Assembly: GCA_035302405.1 (NCBI GenBank)
Contig: DATGSR010000115.1
Location: 1-64,000, forward strand
DNA: 64,000 nt
Direction of reading: 5' to 3'
Origin: CALKWS01 sp035302405
GTDB lineage: Bacteria > Actinomycetota > Actinomycetes > Actinomycetales > Beutenbergiaceae
Positions 7,723 through 15,869 of the stretch are shown here, in pieces. The notes beneath the pieces are model-generated. The model made no database searches, was not told the origin of the DNA, and worked only from the letters and a program-made list of their open reading frames with translations. Position 1 is the first letter of the stretch. Each line of letters starts with the position of its first letter. Both the position numbers and the translations under genes were made by a program.

Positions 7723-8886
7723 TTAGTCCGCAGCCGGCTGCGGCGGCGGTGTGGGGGCGTCCGAACCGCGGTCGGCGTCGGAGAACCGGGCGATGGTTGC
7801 TTCGGCGCGACGCACCCGGCGGGTGTCCGCGCCAGCGAGTGCCTCGGCCATGAAGCCGTAGTCGTTGCGGGTCTGCTGGGCGCGGGAGTCACCGGCGTCG
7901 GCCCGCGTCTTCACCGTGTGCCACCAGTCGGCCAGGTCGCCCCATCCCGGTGCGGCCAGCGACCCGCCGAATTGCTGCACGGCCAGCGCCGAGCACAACA
8001 CGCCGAAGCGTAACCGCTGCTCCAGCGGCCACCTGCGCAGGGTGCCCGCGGTCAGCGCGGCGCTGAACACGTCACCGGCACCGGTGGCGTCAATGGCCTG
8101 CACCGGCAACGCAGGCGCCCGGGCTTGTTCGCCCGTGGTCGAGTCGATGGCGGCCACCCCGCTCGCGCCGTCAGTGACGACCGCCAAGGGCACGTGCTCG
8201 GCCAGCGCGCGCAACGCCGCGTCCGGGGAGTCGGTCCGGGTGTACCCCATGGCCTCCTGCGCGTTGGGGATGAAGGCGTGACACGAGCCCAGCGCCTCGA
8301 GCACGGCTGGATCCCAGTACTCCTCCGGATCCCAGCCGGCGTCGGCGAAGACCAGCGCGCCGCGTGCGGAGGCTCGGCGCCACCAGCGTGCTTCCCGGGT
8401 GGCAGGATCACCCAGATCCACGAGCACGCTGCGGGCGGCGGGCGGGTCCGCCGGAGCCCTCGTGGCCGGCCCGGGTGGGGGGTGACCGTGGGTGACCATC
8501 GCCCGGTCAGCGTCCATGGCCACCGACACGGTGACCGGGGTGTGCCAGCCGCGGTACCGGCCCGAAGCGGACAGGTCGATGTGCTCCTGATCGCATAGCA
8601 CCTGCCACATCCACTCCCCGTACAGGTCGTCGCTGAACGCCGCCGCCAGGCCGGTGCGCAGCCCGAGCCTGGCGGTGGCCACCGCCAGGTTCGCGATACC
8701 GCCCGGGCCCGAGCCCATCCCCTCGGTCCACACCTCCCGGCCCGGCGCCGGCCGGTGTGGCAACCCGGTGAAGACGATGTCGAAAAAGACCGTGCCGGTG
8801 AGCATCACATCAAGCACACCGGCGGCGCGGGTTGCGGCGCCATCGGCGCTGGAGAGGTTGCGAAGACCGCCATCGTGGGAAGCCAT
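7723..8886 (-). CDS. PfkB-family sugar kinase
   Basis: About 387 residues of the ribokinase/PfkB fold, which phosphorylates sugars or nucleosides with ATP. N-terminal glycine motif GSGPGGIANLAVATARLGL is near residue 70 and the C-terminal signature is DATGAGDVFSAALTAG, with the catalytic Asp in GAGD. A roughly 60-residue polar, Pro-rich tail follows the fold. The start is uncertain: ATG 8886 is used; ATG 8805 (MLTGTVFFDIVF) also gives a complete domain and neither has a ribosome site. It diverges from a GH4 6-phospho-glycosidase, suggesting a joint role in sugar use. Substrate unknown. Confidence 0.8.
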   Translation of the reverse strand: MASHDGGLRNLSSADGAATRAAGVLDVMLTGTVFFDIVFTGLPHRPAPGREVWTEGMGSGPGGIANLAVATARLGLRTGLAAAFSDDLYGEWMWQVLCDQEHIDLSASGRYRGWHTPVTVSVAMDADRAMVTHGHPPPGPATRAPADPPAARSVLVDLGDPATREARWWRRASARGALVFADAGWDPEEYWDPAVLEALGSCHAFIPNAQEAMGYTRTDSPDAALRALAEHVPLAVVTDGASGVAAIDSTTGEQARAPALPVQAIDATGAGDVFSAALTAGTLRRWPLEQRLRFGVLCSALAVQQFGGSLAAPGWGDLADWWHTVKTRADAGDSRAQQTRNDYGFMAEALAGADTRRVRRAEATIARFSDADRGSDAPTPPPQPAAD

Positions 8887-9006
8887 CGTCACAAAGTCTG
8901 CCACTCCGAGTGCGTGAGCGGCAGGGGGCCGGCCCATCGCGGCCGCGTGGGCGGTGCCGTCGGCAGGAGTTGGTCGGTGCGCCGGGTCCGGCAGCGCACG
9001 CAGCGA

Positions 9007-9018
9007 TACCGTGGCCCC
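9007..9018 (+). promoter_or_regulatory. Leaderless -10 element of the GH4 gene
   Basis: TACCGT at 9007-9012 fits TANNNT and ends 6 nt before ATG 9019. No ribosome site lies upstream, so the message is probably leaderless. Confidence 0.45.
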
Positions 9019-10335
9019 ATGCAACTGAGCGTCCTCGGCGGCGGGGGTTTTCGGGTCCCGCTGATCTACCGCGCCCTGACCGAGGCACGGCACCAGGCGA
9101 CCCCCAGCACGGTGGTGCTCTACGACGTCGACCCGCACCGACTGCAGGTGATCGCCGCCGTCTGCCGTCAACTGGGCACCGGACGGCGAAACGCGCCCGC
9201 GGTGCGGACCAGCACCGACCTCGATGAGGCGTTGAGCGGGGCCGATGTGGTCTTCAGCGCGATCCGAGTGGGCGGAGTGCACGGGCGCGTCCGGGACGAA
9301 CGGGTGGCGATCGAGGCCGGCCTGCTCGGTCAGGAGACGATCGGCCCCGGGGGACTGGCCTACGCGGTCCGGACCCTGCCGGTCGCCGAGGAGATCGCCG
9401 CGCGGATCTCAGCGGTCGCCCCGCACGCGTGGACGATCAACTTCACCAATCCGGCCGGGATGATCACCGAGGCGATGCGCACCCACCTGGGCGACCGGGT
9501 CTTCGGCATCTGCGACACCCCGATCGGGCTGGTACGCCGCGTGGCGCGGCTCCTCGGGGTTGCCCAGCACGAGGCGGAGGTGGACTACCAGGGCGTGAAT
9601 CATCTGGGGTGGCTGACCGGGTTCTGGCATCGGGGGCGCGACCTGCTGCCCGCTCTGCTGGCCGACGAGGCCCGGTTGGCCGAGTTGGAGGAGGCCCGGA
9701 TCCTCGGTGTGCAGCACCTGCGCGCCCAGGCTGCTATCCCCAATGAGTATCTGTACTACTACACTCACCGGCCCGAAGCACCACCCCGCCAGACGCGTGG
9801 GGAGTTCATCGCCGCCCAGCAGCAAGCCTTCTACGCCCCCGCCCCGGGCCCGGACGCATTGGACCGTTGGCAGGCGGTGCTGCGCGAGCGGGAATCCACC
9901 TACATGGCCGAGGCCCGCGAGGGGGAGCGCCGGGAGGAGGACATGGACGATGGGGGCTACCACCGGGTGGCCGTGGAGTTGATGACGGCGTTGCTGACCG
10001 GTCGCTCGAGCCACATGATCCTCGGCGTTGCCAACGGTGACACGATGCCGTGGCTGGATACGCATTCGGTGGTGGAGGTGATGTGCGCGGTCGACGACCA
10101 CGGGGCACGTCCGCTGCCGTTGCGCACCCAGGTGGGGGCGGACCAGGCCGCCTTGATGCAGTCGGTCAAGGCCGCCGAGACGATGGTGGTCGCCGGGGTG
10201 CGTGAACGGTCCCGGAGCCGCGTGGTCGAGGCGTTTGCCGCCCACCCGCTCGTGGGCCCCGAACATGCTGCGGACCTGGTGGAGGCGTATATGCGGTCGG
10301 AGCCGCAGATCGGCCGGGTGCTCAGCGGCACCTAG
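9019..10335 (+). CDS. Glycoside hydrolase family 4, probable 6-phospho-beta-glucosidase
   Basis: A 438-residue GH4 enzyme. GH4 members cleave phospho-glycosides by an NAD+ and Mn2+-dependent redox-elimination mechanism. The Rossmann start MQLSVLGGGGFRVPLIYRAL is followed by FTNPAGMITEAM near residue 143, the metal-binding Cys in GICDTPIGLVRRVA near 163, and the GVNHLGWLTGF signature near 192. The length is standard. Closest recognised subgroup is the LicH/CelF-type 6-phospho-beta-glucosidases, though alpha-galactosidase-type members exist in the family. A PTS or other importer for the substrate is not visible here. It diverges from the PfkB kinase. Confidence 0.88.
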   Translation: MQLSVLGGGGFRVPLIYRALTEARHQATPSTVVLYDVDPHRLQVIAAVCRQLGTGRRNAPAVRTSTDLDEALSGADVVFSAIRVGGVHGRVRDERVAIEAGLLGQETIGPGGLAYAVRTLPVAEEIAARISAVAPHAWTINFTNPAGMITEAMRTHLGDRVFGICDTPIGLVRRVARLLGVAQHEAEVDYQGVNHLGWLTGFWHRGRDLLPALLADEARLAELEEARILGVQHLRAQAAIPNEYLYYYTHRPEAPPRQTRGEFIAAQQQAFYAPAPGPDALDRWQAVLRERESTYMAEAREGERREEDMDDGGYHRVAVELMTALLTGRSSHMILGVANGDTMPWLDTHSVVEVMCAVDDHGARPLPLRTQVGADQAALMQSVKAAETMVVAGVRERSRSRVVEAFAAHPLVGPEHAADLVEAYMRSEPQIGRVLSGT

Positions 10336-10340
10336 TCCGC

Positions 10341-10400
10341 GTCGGCGCCGCCTGATCCCCGTAAGCGCCGCTAGGCCCGCACCGGCGCCGCCAGGCCCGG
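10341..10400. repeat. Three-copy 20-bp intergenic tandem repeat
   Basis: Exact 20-bp period: 10341-10360, 10361-10380 and 10381-10400. Each unit carries a GCGCCGC core at the same offset followed by a pyrimidine-rich end. It starts 5 nt after the GH4 stop and runs up to the -10 of the next gene. Confidence 0.7.
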
Positions 10401-10403
10401 CGC

Positions 10404-10416
10404 TACGCTGAAACCC
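10404..10416 (+). promoter_or_regulatory. Leaderless -10 element of the LLM oxidoreductase-cofE operon
   Basis: TACGCT at 10404-10409 ends 7 nt before ATG 10417, with no ribosome site between. This fits a leaderless transcript starting at or next to the start codon. Confidence 0.6.
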
Positions 10417-11421
10417 ATGGGTTGCACGATCGGGTACTCGGCGATGCTGGCGCAGTTCCCACCAGGTGAGGCGGTCGAGTACGCCGCGCTGGCGGAACGT
10501 CACGGGTTCACCGGCACCATGGCCGCCGACCACTACCAACCCTGGGTGCCGGCCCAAGGCCAGGCAGCGTTCGTGTGGAACGTGCTGACGGCGGTGGCCG
10601 AACGTACCAGCGGGGACATCGGCCCCGGGGCTACCGCACCGACATTCCGACACCACCCGGCGGTGGTCGCCCAGGCCAGCGCCACGCTCGCGGCGATGTA
10701 CCCCGGGCGGCACTGGCTTGGCCTGGGCTCGGGGGAGGCGTTGAACGAGCACGTGGTGGGCCAGTACTGGCCCGAGGCCCCCACCCGGATCAACCGGTTG
10801 TTCGAGGCGATCGAGATCATCCGAAAGTTGTTCACGGCGTCCCTGGCCGGTAAGGACACCAAGTTCTCCGGGGAGTTCTTCCGGTTGGAGTCCACGCGGT
10901 TGTGGACCATGCCGGAGCAGCCCCCGCCGATCCTGGTGGCCACGTCCGGGCCGGTGACGGCCCGGCGTGCTGGTGCCAGGGCCGATGGCCTGATCACCCA
11001 GGAGGCGCCGGTGGAACGGCTGCAGATGCTGCTGGACCGGTTCGCCACCGGGGCCCGGGAGGCGGGCAAGGACCCAGAGCGCATGGCGAAGGTGCTGCAA
11101 GTGCACCTGTCGTGGGCGCCCACCGATGAGGAGGCGCTGGCCAACGCGATGTCGCAGTGGCCCAACGGGGCGATGCGGTTCGCCAAGTCCGACATCCGCT
11201 CACCCTTCGAGTTCGCCCAGATGGCCAAAATGCTCAGGCCGGAGGACTTCGCCGGTCAGATGACCATCTCTTCCGCCCCGAAGGTGCACCGGGAGACTTT
11301 GCAGCGGTATATCGATCTGGGATTCGACCGGATCTACCTGCACAATGTGGGCCGCAACCAGGCCGACTGGATCACCGTGTTCGGCGCCGAAGTGCTTCCC
11401 TACTTGAAAGGACTGCGTTGA
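10417..11421 (+). CDS. LLM-class F420-dependent oxidoreductase, Fgd-like
   Basis: A 334-residue luciferase-like monooxygenase-fold protein of the F420-binding group that resembles Fgd but lacks its substrate-site residues. The N-terminus is CTIGYSAMLAQFPPGEAVEYA. The F420-site region includes MAADHYQPW near residue 38 and YPGRHWLGLGSGEALNEHVVG near 93. The family (TIGR03557-like, by memory) is actinobacterial and its substrates are unknown. Its stop codon overlaps the cofE ATG by one base (TGATG), so the oxidoreductase and the F420 tail-adding enzyme are translationally coupled, which supports true F420 dependence. Confidence 0.85.
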   Translation: MGCTIGYSAMLAQFPPGEAVEYAALAERHGFTGTMAADHYQPWVPAQGQAAFVWNVLTAVAERTSGDIGPGATAPTFRHHPAVVAQASATLAAMYPGRHWLGLGSGEALNEHVVGQYWPEAPTRINRLFEAIEIIRKLFTASLAGKDTKFSGEFFRLESTRLWTMPEQPPPILVATSGPVTARRAGARADGLITQEAPVERLQMLLDRFATGAREAGKDPERMAKVLQVHLSWAPTDEEALANAMSQWPNGAMRFAKSDIRSPFEFAQMAKMLRPEDFAGQMTISSAPKVHRETLQRYIDLGFDRIYLHNVGRNQADWITVFGAEVLPYLKGLR

Positions 11422-12152
11422 TGCTGCTCGCCCAAGCCCCCGAGGGGCTGCCCGAGATCACCAAGGGCACCGATGTGGCCGCGGTGCTCACTCCGGTGCT
11501 GGCCGGCCTGACCTGGCCGGACGGGAGCGAGGGCATTACCGACGACGATGTGGTGGTGATCGCGTCCAAGATCGTCGCCAAGGCCGAGGGCCGCCTGGTG
11601 GCAGCAGCCACCCGGGAGGAAGCCATCGACGCCGAAACGGTCCGCGAGGTAGCCCGGCGGGAGAACGCCGACGGCCCCCCGCTGCGGATCGTGCAGACCC
11701 GGCACGGATTGGTGCTGGCCGCTGCGGGTGTGGACACCTCCAACGTTCCCCCCGGCACGGCGCTGCTGCTGCCGAAGGACCCGGACGCATCGGCGCGCAC
11801 CGTGCGCCGCGGGTTGAACGCGCGGCTGGGTGTGCGTCCGGGCGTGCTGATCACCGACACCGTGGGCCGTCCGTGGCGCCGCGGCGTAGCCGATATCGCC
11901 ATCGGGGCGGCCGGTCTGCCGGTGTTGGCGGACCTGCGCGGCCAGCGGGACAGACAGGGTGTGCCGTTGCAGGCCACCGTGATCGCCCAAGCCGACGAGA
12001 TCGCTGCGGCAGCCGACTTGGTGCGCGGCAAAACCAGCGGACGGCCCGTGGCGGTGGTGCGCGGACTGCGGGTGACCGAACGCGAGGACGGACCAGGCGC
12101 CCAGGTGGCGATCCGGCCCCCGGAGGAGGACCTGTTCAAGACCGGCGAGTAG
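11421..12152 (+). CDS. cofE: Coenzyme F420-0:L-glutamate ligase, stand-alone CofE
   Basis: A 243-residue CofE-fold enzyme that adds gamma-linked glutamates to F420-0 with GTP, the last step in making F420. Hallmarks are DDDVVVIASKIVAKAEGR near residue 42, RIVQTRHGLVLAAAGVD near 91, GVLITDTVGRPWRRGVADIAIG near 140 (metal and GTP site), and IAQADEIAAAADLVRGKT near 193. In mycobacteria this domain is the N-terminal half of the roughly 450-residue FbiB, whose second half is an FMN reductase for dehydro-F420-0. That half is absent here, so the protein would act on ready-made F420-0. It is coupled to the upstream oxidoreductase. Confidence 0.9.
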   Translation: MLLAQAPEGLPEITKGTDVAAVLTPVLAGLTWPDGSEGITDDDVVVIASKIVAKAEGRLVAAATREEAIDAETVREVARRENADGPPLRIVQTRHGLVLAAAGVDTSNVPPGTALLLPKDPDASARTVRRGLNARLGVRPGVLITDTVGRPWRRGVADIAIGAAGLPVLADLRGQRDRQGVPLQATVIAQADEIAAAADLVRGKTSGRPVAVVRGLRVTEREDGPGAQVAIRPPEEDLFKTGE

Positions 12153-12179
12153 CGCGCTGCCCAGGCACCGACCGTCGGC

Positions 12180-12261
12180 GCACCGAGACCGACCGTGGGC
12201 GTTTCGCTACGGCGGTGAGCGTTTCGCGAGTGACTGCTAGCGTTTCGCGGCTGACCGGTGG
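12180..12261. repeat. Four-copy 20-21-bp intergenic tandem repeat
   Basis: Units are near 12180-12199, 12200-12219, 12220-12240 and 12241-12261. The last three begin with CGTTTCGC, and the phrase GCGTTTCGC recurs every 20-21 bases. It lies between the converging cofE and PLD genes. Confidence 0.7.
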
Positions 12262-12289
12262 AGCCCCGCTTCGGTGGGCGGCCGCTGGA

Positions 12290-13630
12290 CTAGAGCAGCG
12301 GGGAGAACGGCCGGATGAGCCGTTCCAGGATGCGGTGTCCGTACCCGCGTGACTCCCACTCGGCCTTGGTCAGTTCTCGGCAGTTGGTGAGATCGGTGCG
12401 GAAGATGTCCTCCATGTGGCGGGCCAAGGTCGCATCGAAGATCTCCAGGTTGATCTCGAAGTTGCCGATCAGCGACATCCGGTCGATGTTCGCGGTTCCC
12501 ACCGTGGACCAGCGACCATCCACCGTCATGGTCTTGGCGTGGACCATCGCATCCTTGAACAGCCACAACGTCACCCCCGCCTCCAACAGTTGGCTGTAGT
12601 GGGAGCGGGCAGCCCAGTCGGTCACGATGTGGTTGGAGATCTCCGGGATCACCACCCGCACGTCCACGCCGCGGCGGGCGGCGCCGATCAGCGCATTGAG
12701 GATCTCCCGGTCCGGGATGAAGTAGGCCTGCGTGATGTAGATGTGGCTCTCGGCGCGGTCCATGGCATCCAGGTACAGCCCCCGCACCGGGAACAACATC
12801 CTGCTGGGAGCGTTCTGCGCGGCGCGGATCCGCGGTTCCCACCGCTCGGCGCCCTGGTCGGGCAGTTCCGGGTGGCGGCGCTTGCGGTGGTCGTTCCAGA
12901 AGTCCACGAACGCGTTGGACAATTCCCACGTGGCCGGGCCCTCCAGGCGCAGGTGTGTATCCCTCCACGTGGTGGCGTACAGCGACCCGATGTTGTACCC
13001 GCCGACGTAGCCGGTGTGGTCATCCACAACGAGCAGTTTGCGGTGGTCGCGCCCGGTCTTGCGGATATTGAGGGTCAACAGCCCGGGTCGCAGTAACGGG
13101 AAATTCAGGTGGTGCAGATTCGGCAGTTTCGGGAACCGCTTGAACCGCGGATCCACCACGAGGTTCCCCCAACTGTCCACCACCACGTAGACGTCCACAC
13201 CGCGGCGAGCGGCGGCGATCAACGCTTGTTTGAACTGGTCGCCGACCTCATCGCCCTTCCAGATGAAGGTCTCGAAGTAGATGGTGTTCTGGGCCTGGGC
13301 GATCGAGGCGAGCATCGCGTCGTACAGATCCTGTCCGAAGGTGAACGTCGTCACCGTGGTTTCGGAGATCTGGGTGCTGCGCGGCGGAGTCCGCGGGAAG
13401 ACGCCACGATAGGGGTCGCGCCGTTTGCGGAAGTGCTCGGCCACCACCACTCCGGCCACGGCGGCCAAGTGGGCGGCAGCAGCCAGGCGGATCCACCATT
13501 TCGCGGCGTTGCTGAGCATCCGCCAGGTTTGCTTGGGAAAGCGGAGCACACGCCGAGTCCGGGAAGACGGGCGGACGGCGCGGCGGGCCCGTCGTTGCAG
13601 GCCCCGCAGGGACCGCACCGGTCGGCTCAT
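12290..13630 (-). CDS. Phospholipase D-family protein, cardiolipin synthase-like
   Basis: A 446-residue membrane-anchored PLD-superfamily protein. A basic N-terminus precedes one membrane segment near residues 45-65 (WWIRLAAAAHLAAVAGVVVA), then two HKD motifs: DHRKLLVVDDHTGYVGGYN near 195 and VHAKTMTVDGRWSTVGTANID near 362. This two-HKD layout matches bacterial cardiolipin synthase ClsA/B-type enzymes that join two phosphatidylglycerols, but related members are phosphodiesterases with other substrates. Actinobacteria often use a CDP-alcohol type cardiolipin synthase instead, so the exact role is uncertain. ATG 13630 follows a GAGGAG ribosome site. Confidence 0.82.
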   Translation of the reverse strand: MSRPVRSLRGLQRRARRAVRPSSRTRRVLRFPKQTWRMLSNAAKWWIRLAAAAHLAAVAGVVVAEHFRKRRDPYRGVFPRTPPRSTQISETTVTTFTFGQDLYDAMLASIAQAQNTIYFETFIWKGDEVGDQFKQALIAAARRGVDVYVVVDSWGNLVVDPRFKRFPKLPNLHHLNFPLLRPGLLTLNIRKTGRDHRKLLVVDDHTGYVGGYNIGSLYATTWRDTHLRLEGPATWELSNAFVDFWNDHRKRRHPELPDQGAERWEPRIRAAQNAPSRMLFPVRGLYLDAMDRAESHIYITQAYFIPDREILNALIGAARRGVDVRVVIPEISNHIVTDWAARSHYSQLLEAGVTLWLFKDAMVHAKTMTVDGRWSTVGTANIDRMSLIGNFEINLEIFDATLARHMEDIFRTDLTNCRELTKAEWESRGYGHRILERLIRPFSPLL

Positions 13631-13965
13631 TACTGCTCCTCGTTCGGGGCCCTGATCGGCGGGCGCACGATCGCACCGGGTACGGTCACACACCGGCGGG
13701 CGATCTGGCTGATCGTTCCAGTGCCCCAATCTAGGCGATCCCGGGCCGCAGGTCCGCCAACCAGACGGCGGTTCGTCGGTACGCCAGCCGGCGGGGGTAT
13801 GGCAGGAACGCCACCAAGACGGCGGTTGGCCGGTCCGCGGCCCGTGGGGCACGGCGGGGGGCGGGCAGGCGCCGGCCCCTTCGGGGTAGTCACACGATGG
13901 CTGTTCACGGGTCTGGCGAGTGGACCTCGCAGGTAAGGCGCGAGGACCACTGCTCGGGTGGTGAG
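13631..13965. other. Intergenic interval holding a 27-bp tandem array
   Basis: About 335 bases between two minus-strand genes. The reverse strand stays open in the frame of the PLD gene, but the translation is Pro/Arg/Ser/Trp-rich and looks non-coding. The recognisable content is the four-copy 27-bp array at 13751-13858, listed separately, and the ribosome site of the PLD gene at its left edge. Confidence 0.55.
13751..13858. repeat. Four-copy 27-bp intergenic tandem repeat
   Basis: Exact 27-bp period: 13751-13777, 13778-13804, 13805-13831 and 13832-13858. Every unit begins GG(T/A)(C/A)CGC. Units 1 and 3 also share AGACGGCGGTT at the same offset. Read on the minus strand, the array gives a 9-residue periodic peptide with WRT/WRS at each unit boundary. 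Confidence 0.75.
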
Positions 13966-14778
13966 TCAGACCATCGTCGGGCGCAGGGGGGACAGCACCA
14001 GGGTGCGCCCCTGGCGGCTGGGCACCCACTCGGCGTCCACCCCCCAGACCGCGGTGATCAGTTCCCGCGTCAGCACCTCATCGGGCACCCCCGCAGCGGC
14101 GGGGTCGCCGCCGTTGAGCACCAGCACCTGATCGCAGGTGCGGGCCGCCTGGTCCAGGTCGTGCATCGCCACCAACACCCCGGTCCCGCCGGATGCCACC
14201 GATGCGATCAGGTCCAGGACGTGCAACTGAGCCGCGACGTCCAGATGATTCGTCGGCTCATCGAGGATCAACACCTCCGGTTCCTGAGCCAGCGCCCGCG
14301 CCAGGTGTACTCGCTGGCGTTCGCCGCCGGACAAGGTGGCGATGTCCCGGCGGGCAAGATGGTCCGCGCCGGTGCGCCGCAGGCACTGCAGCGCCAGCGC
14401 CACATCTGTTTCGGAGTCCGATCCGAACGCGCCGAGGTGCGGCGTGCGCCCCAGCAGCACCACGTCCAGCACGTCCATGGAGACCTCAGCGGGGGAGTCC
14501 TGGGCCACGAACGCCACGCGTTGGGCACGTTGCCGCCTGGTCAGCGAGGACGCGTCCACACCGGCCAACTGAACCATGCCCCGCTGCGGTCTCAATGCCC
14601 CGACCAGCAATCGCAACAGGGTGGACTTGCCCGCTCCGTTGGGTCCCAGCACGCCGGTGACCTCGCCGGCGCGCACGCTCACGTCCACACCGGCCAGCAG
14701 CACCGTGTCACCGCCGACGGAATAACCAAGGTCGCGCGCCGACAGCACCGGCCCGGACCCGCCCAACGGAACGGTCAC
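13966..14778 (-). CDS. Proposed F420-0 ABC importer, ATP-binding subunit
   Basis: A 270-residue ABC ATPase of the iron-siderophore/B12 importer type. Walker A is GVLGPNGAGKSTLLRLLVG near residue 40, the signature is TLSGGERQRVHLARALAQ near 142, Walker B is VLILDEPTNHLD, and the H-loop is VAMHDLD. GTG 14778 overlaps the permease stop (GTGA), and the SBP-permease-ATPase order is a tight operon. The family assignment to the cassette proposed by Selengut and Haft as an F420-0 transporter (TIGR03873 class) rests on the partner SBP, the nearby cofE and the F420 enzymes. By sequence alone it could serve a siderophore or cobalamin. Confidence 0.75.
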   Translation of the reverse strand: MTVPLGGSGPVLSARDLGYSVGGDTVLLAGVDVSVRAGEVTGVLGPNGAGKSTLLRLLVGALRPQRGMVQLAGVDASSLTRRQRAQRVAFVAQDSPAEVSMDVLDVVLLGRTPHLGAFGSDSETDVALALQCLRRTGADHLARRDIATLSGGERQRVHLARALAQEPEVLILDEPTNHLDVAAQLHVLDLIASVASGGTGVLVAMHDLDQAARTCDQVLVLNGGDPAAAGVPDEVLTRELITAVWGVDAEWVPSRQGRTLVLSPLRPTMV

Positions 14779-15869
14779 GACCCACCTCCGGTCCCGCGGG
14801 CGCGTAGCAGGAGCCAGGCGAACACCGGCGCGCCGATCCCGGCGGTGAACACCCCGACCGGTACCTCCATCGGGGCGAACACGGTCCGCGCGGCGGTGTC
14901 CGCCCACATCAGGAAGATCGCCCCCGCCACCGCCGACAACGGCAGCAACCAGCGATGCAACCGGGTGACGGCCAGCCGCACGATGTGCGGCACCACCAAT
15001 CCGACGAAACCGATCGCGCCGCTGACGGCCACCATTGCGCCGGTCAACAGGGCGCTCAACGTCAGCAACGTCCAACGCAACCGGGTGACGGGCACGCCCA
15101 ACGACGCCGCAGAAGTGTCTCCGAACGCGAACGCGTCCAACGATCTGCCCGACGCCGCCAACCCCACCCCGATCGCAACCAGGGCCGTGCCGGCAATCAG
15201 CACCGAGGACCACCCGGCCCGGGCCAGGGAGCCCAGCAACCAGCCCAGGATCTCCCGGTAAGAATCCCCACGGGTGCTGGCGAAGATGGTGAAGGACACC
15301 AGTGCCGAGCAGGCTTGAGCCACCGCGATCCCCGCCAGGATGGTCCGCGCCGGGGTGAGCCGGCCGCCGAAACCCGCTAGTGCCAGCGTGGCTGCCAAGG
15401 CCGCGAGCGCGCCCAGAAAAGCCGCCACCGGCAGCCACAGCCCCAAGCCGAGCAGCAGCACCGCCACCGCGCCCAGCGAAGACCCGGAGGAAACCCCGAG
15501 CAGGTACGGGTCCGCCAGCGGGTTGCGGGTCAGGCCTTGCATCACCACCCCGCACAACGCCAGCCCGGCGCCCACCAGCGCGGCGGTGAGCACCCGTGGG
15601 GCCCGGCCCTGCCACACGATCGCATCCCGGGCCGGGCTCAGCGGATTCGCGACCTGGTCCACACCGGGAATCGCTCCGCTGAGGTGGTGCCAGGCCGAAC
15701 CGAGGATCTCCGCGCTGCTGACCCCGGCCGGGCCGATCCCCGTGGCCACCACGGCGGAAGCCAGGAGCGCGGCGACGCCGAGGAGGAGCCAGGGGCCGTG
15801 CCTGCGCCGGCGAGGCAGTGGCGCGTGCGCGGCGGCCGGTGCCTTCCGGGGGGCCAGGGCGGTACTCAC
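14775..15869 (-). CDS. Proposed F420-0 ABC importer, permease subunit
   Basis: A 364-residue FecCD/BtuC-type permease with about ten membrane helices. The family signature is RAPRVLTAALVGAGLALCGVVMQGLTRNPLADPYLLGVSSGSSLGA (from about residue 89), and the ATPase-coupling region is VSGAIGFVGLVVPHIVRL near 285. The start is GTG 15869, overlapping the SBP stop as GTGA, and its own stop overlaps the ATPase start, so all three subunits are translationally coupled. The arrangement matches the three-gene cassette (TIGR03869 class) described in F420-using actinobacteria that lack F420-0 synthesis. Confidence 0.77.
   Translation of the reverse strand: MSTALAPRKAPAAAHAPLPRRRRHGPWLLLGVAALLASAVVATGIGPAGVSSAEILGSAWHHLSGAIPGVDQVANPLSPARDAIVWQGRAPRVLTAALVGAGLALCGVVMQGLTRNPLADPYLLGVSSGSSLGAVAVLLLGLGLWLPVAAFLGALAALAATLALAGFGGRLTPARTILAGIAVAQACSALVSFTIFASTRGDSYREILGWLLGSLARAGWSSVLIAGTALVAIGVGLAASGRSLDAFAFGDTSAASLGVPVTRLRWTLLTLSALLTGAMVAVSGAIGFVGLVVPHIVRLAVTRLHRWLLPLSAVAGAIFLMWADTAARTVFAPMEVPVGVFTAGIGAPVFAWLLLRARGTGGGS

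Noticed and set aside
13631..14029. N-terminal extension of the PLD gene through the 27-bp repeats
   Set aside because: Although open, it has no ribosome site at its upstream starts, non-coding-like composition, and ATG 13630 has a strong GAGGAG site. Kept only as a question in the findings.
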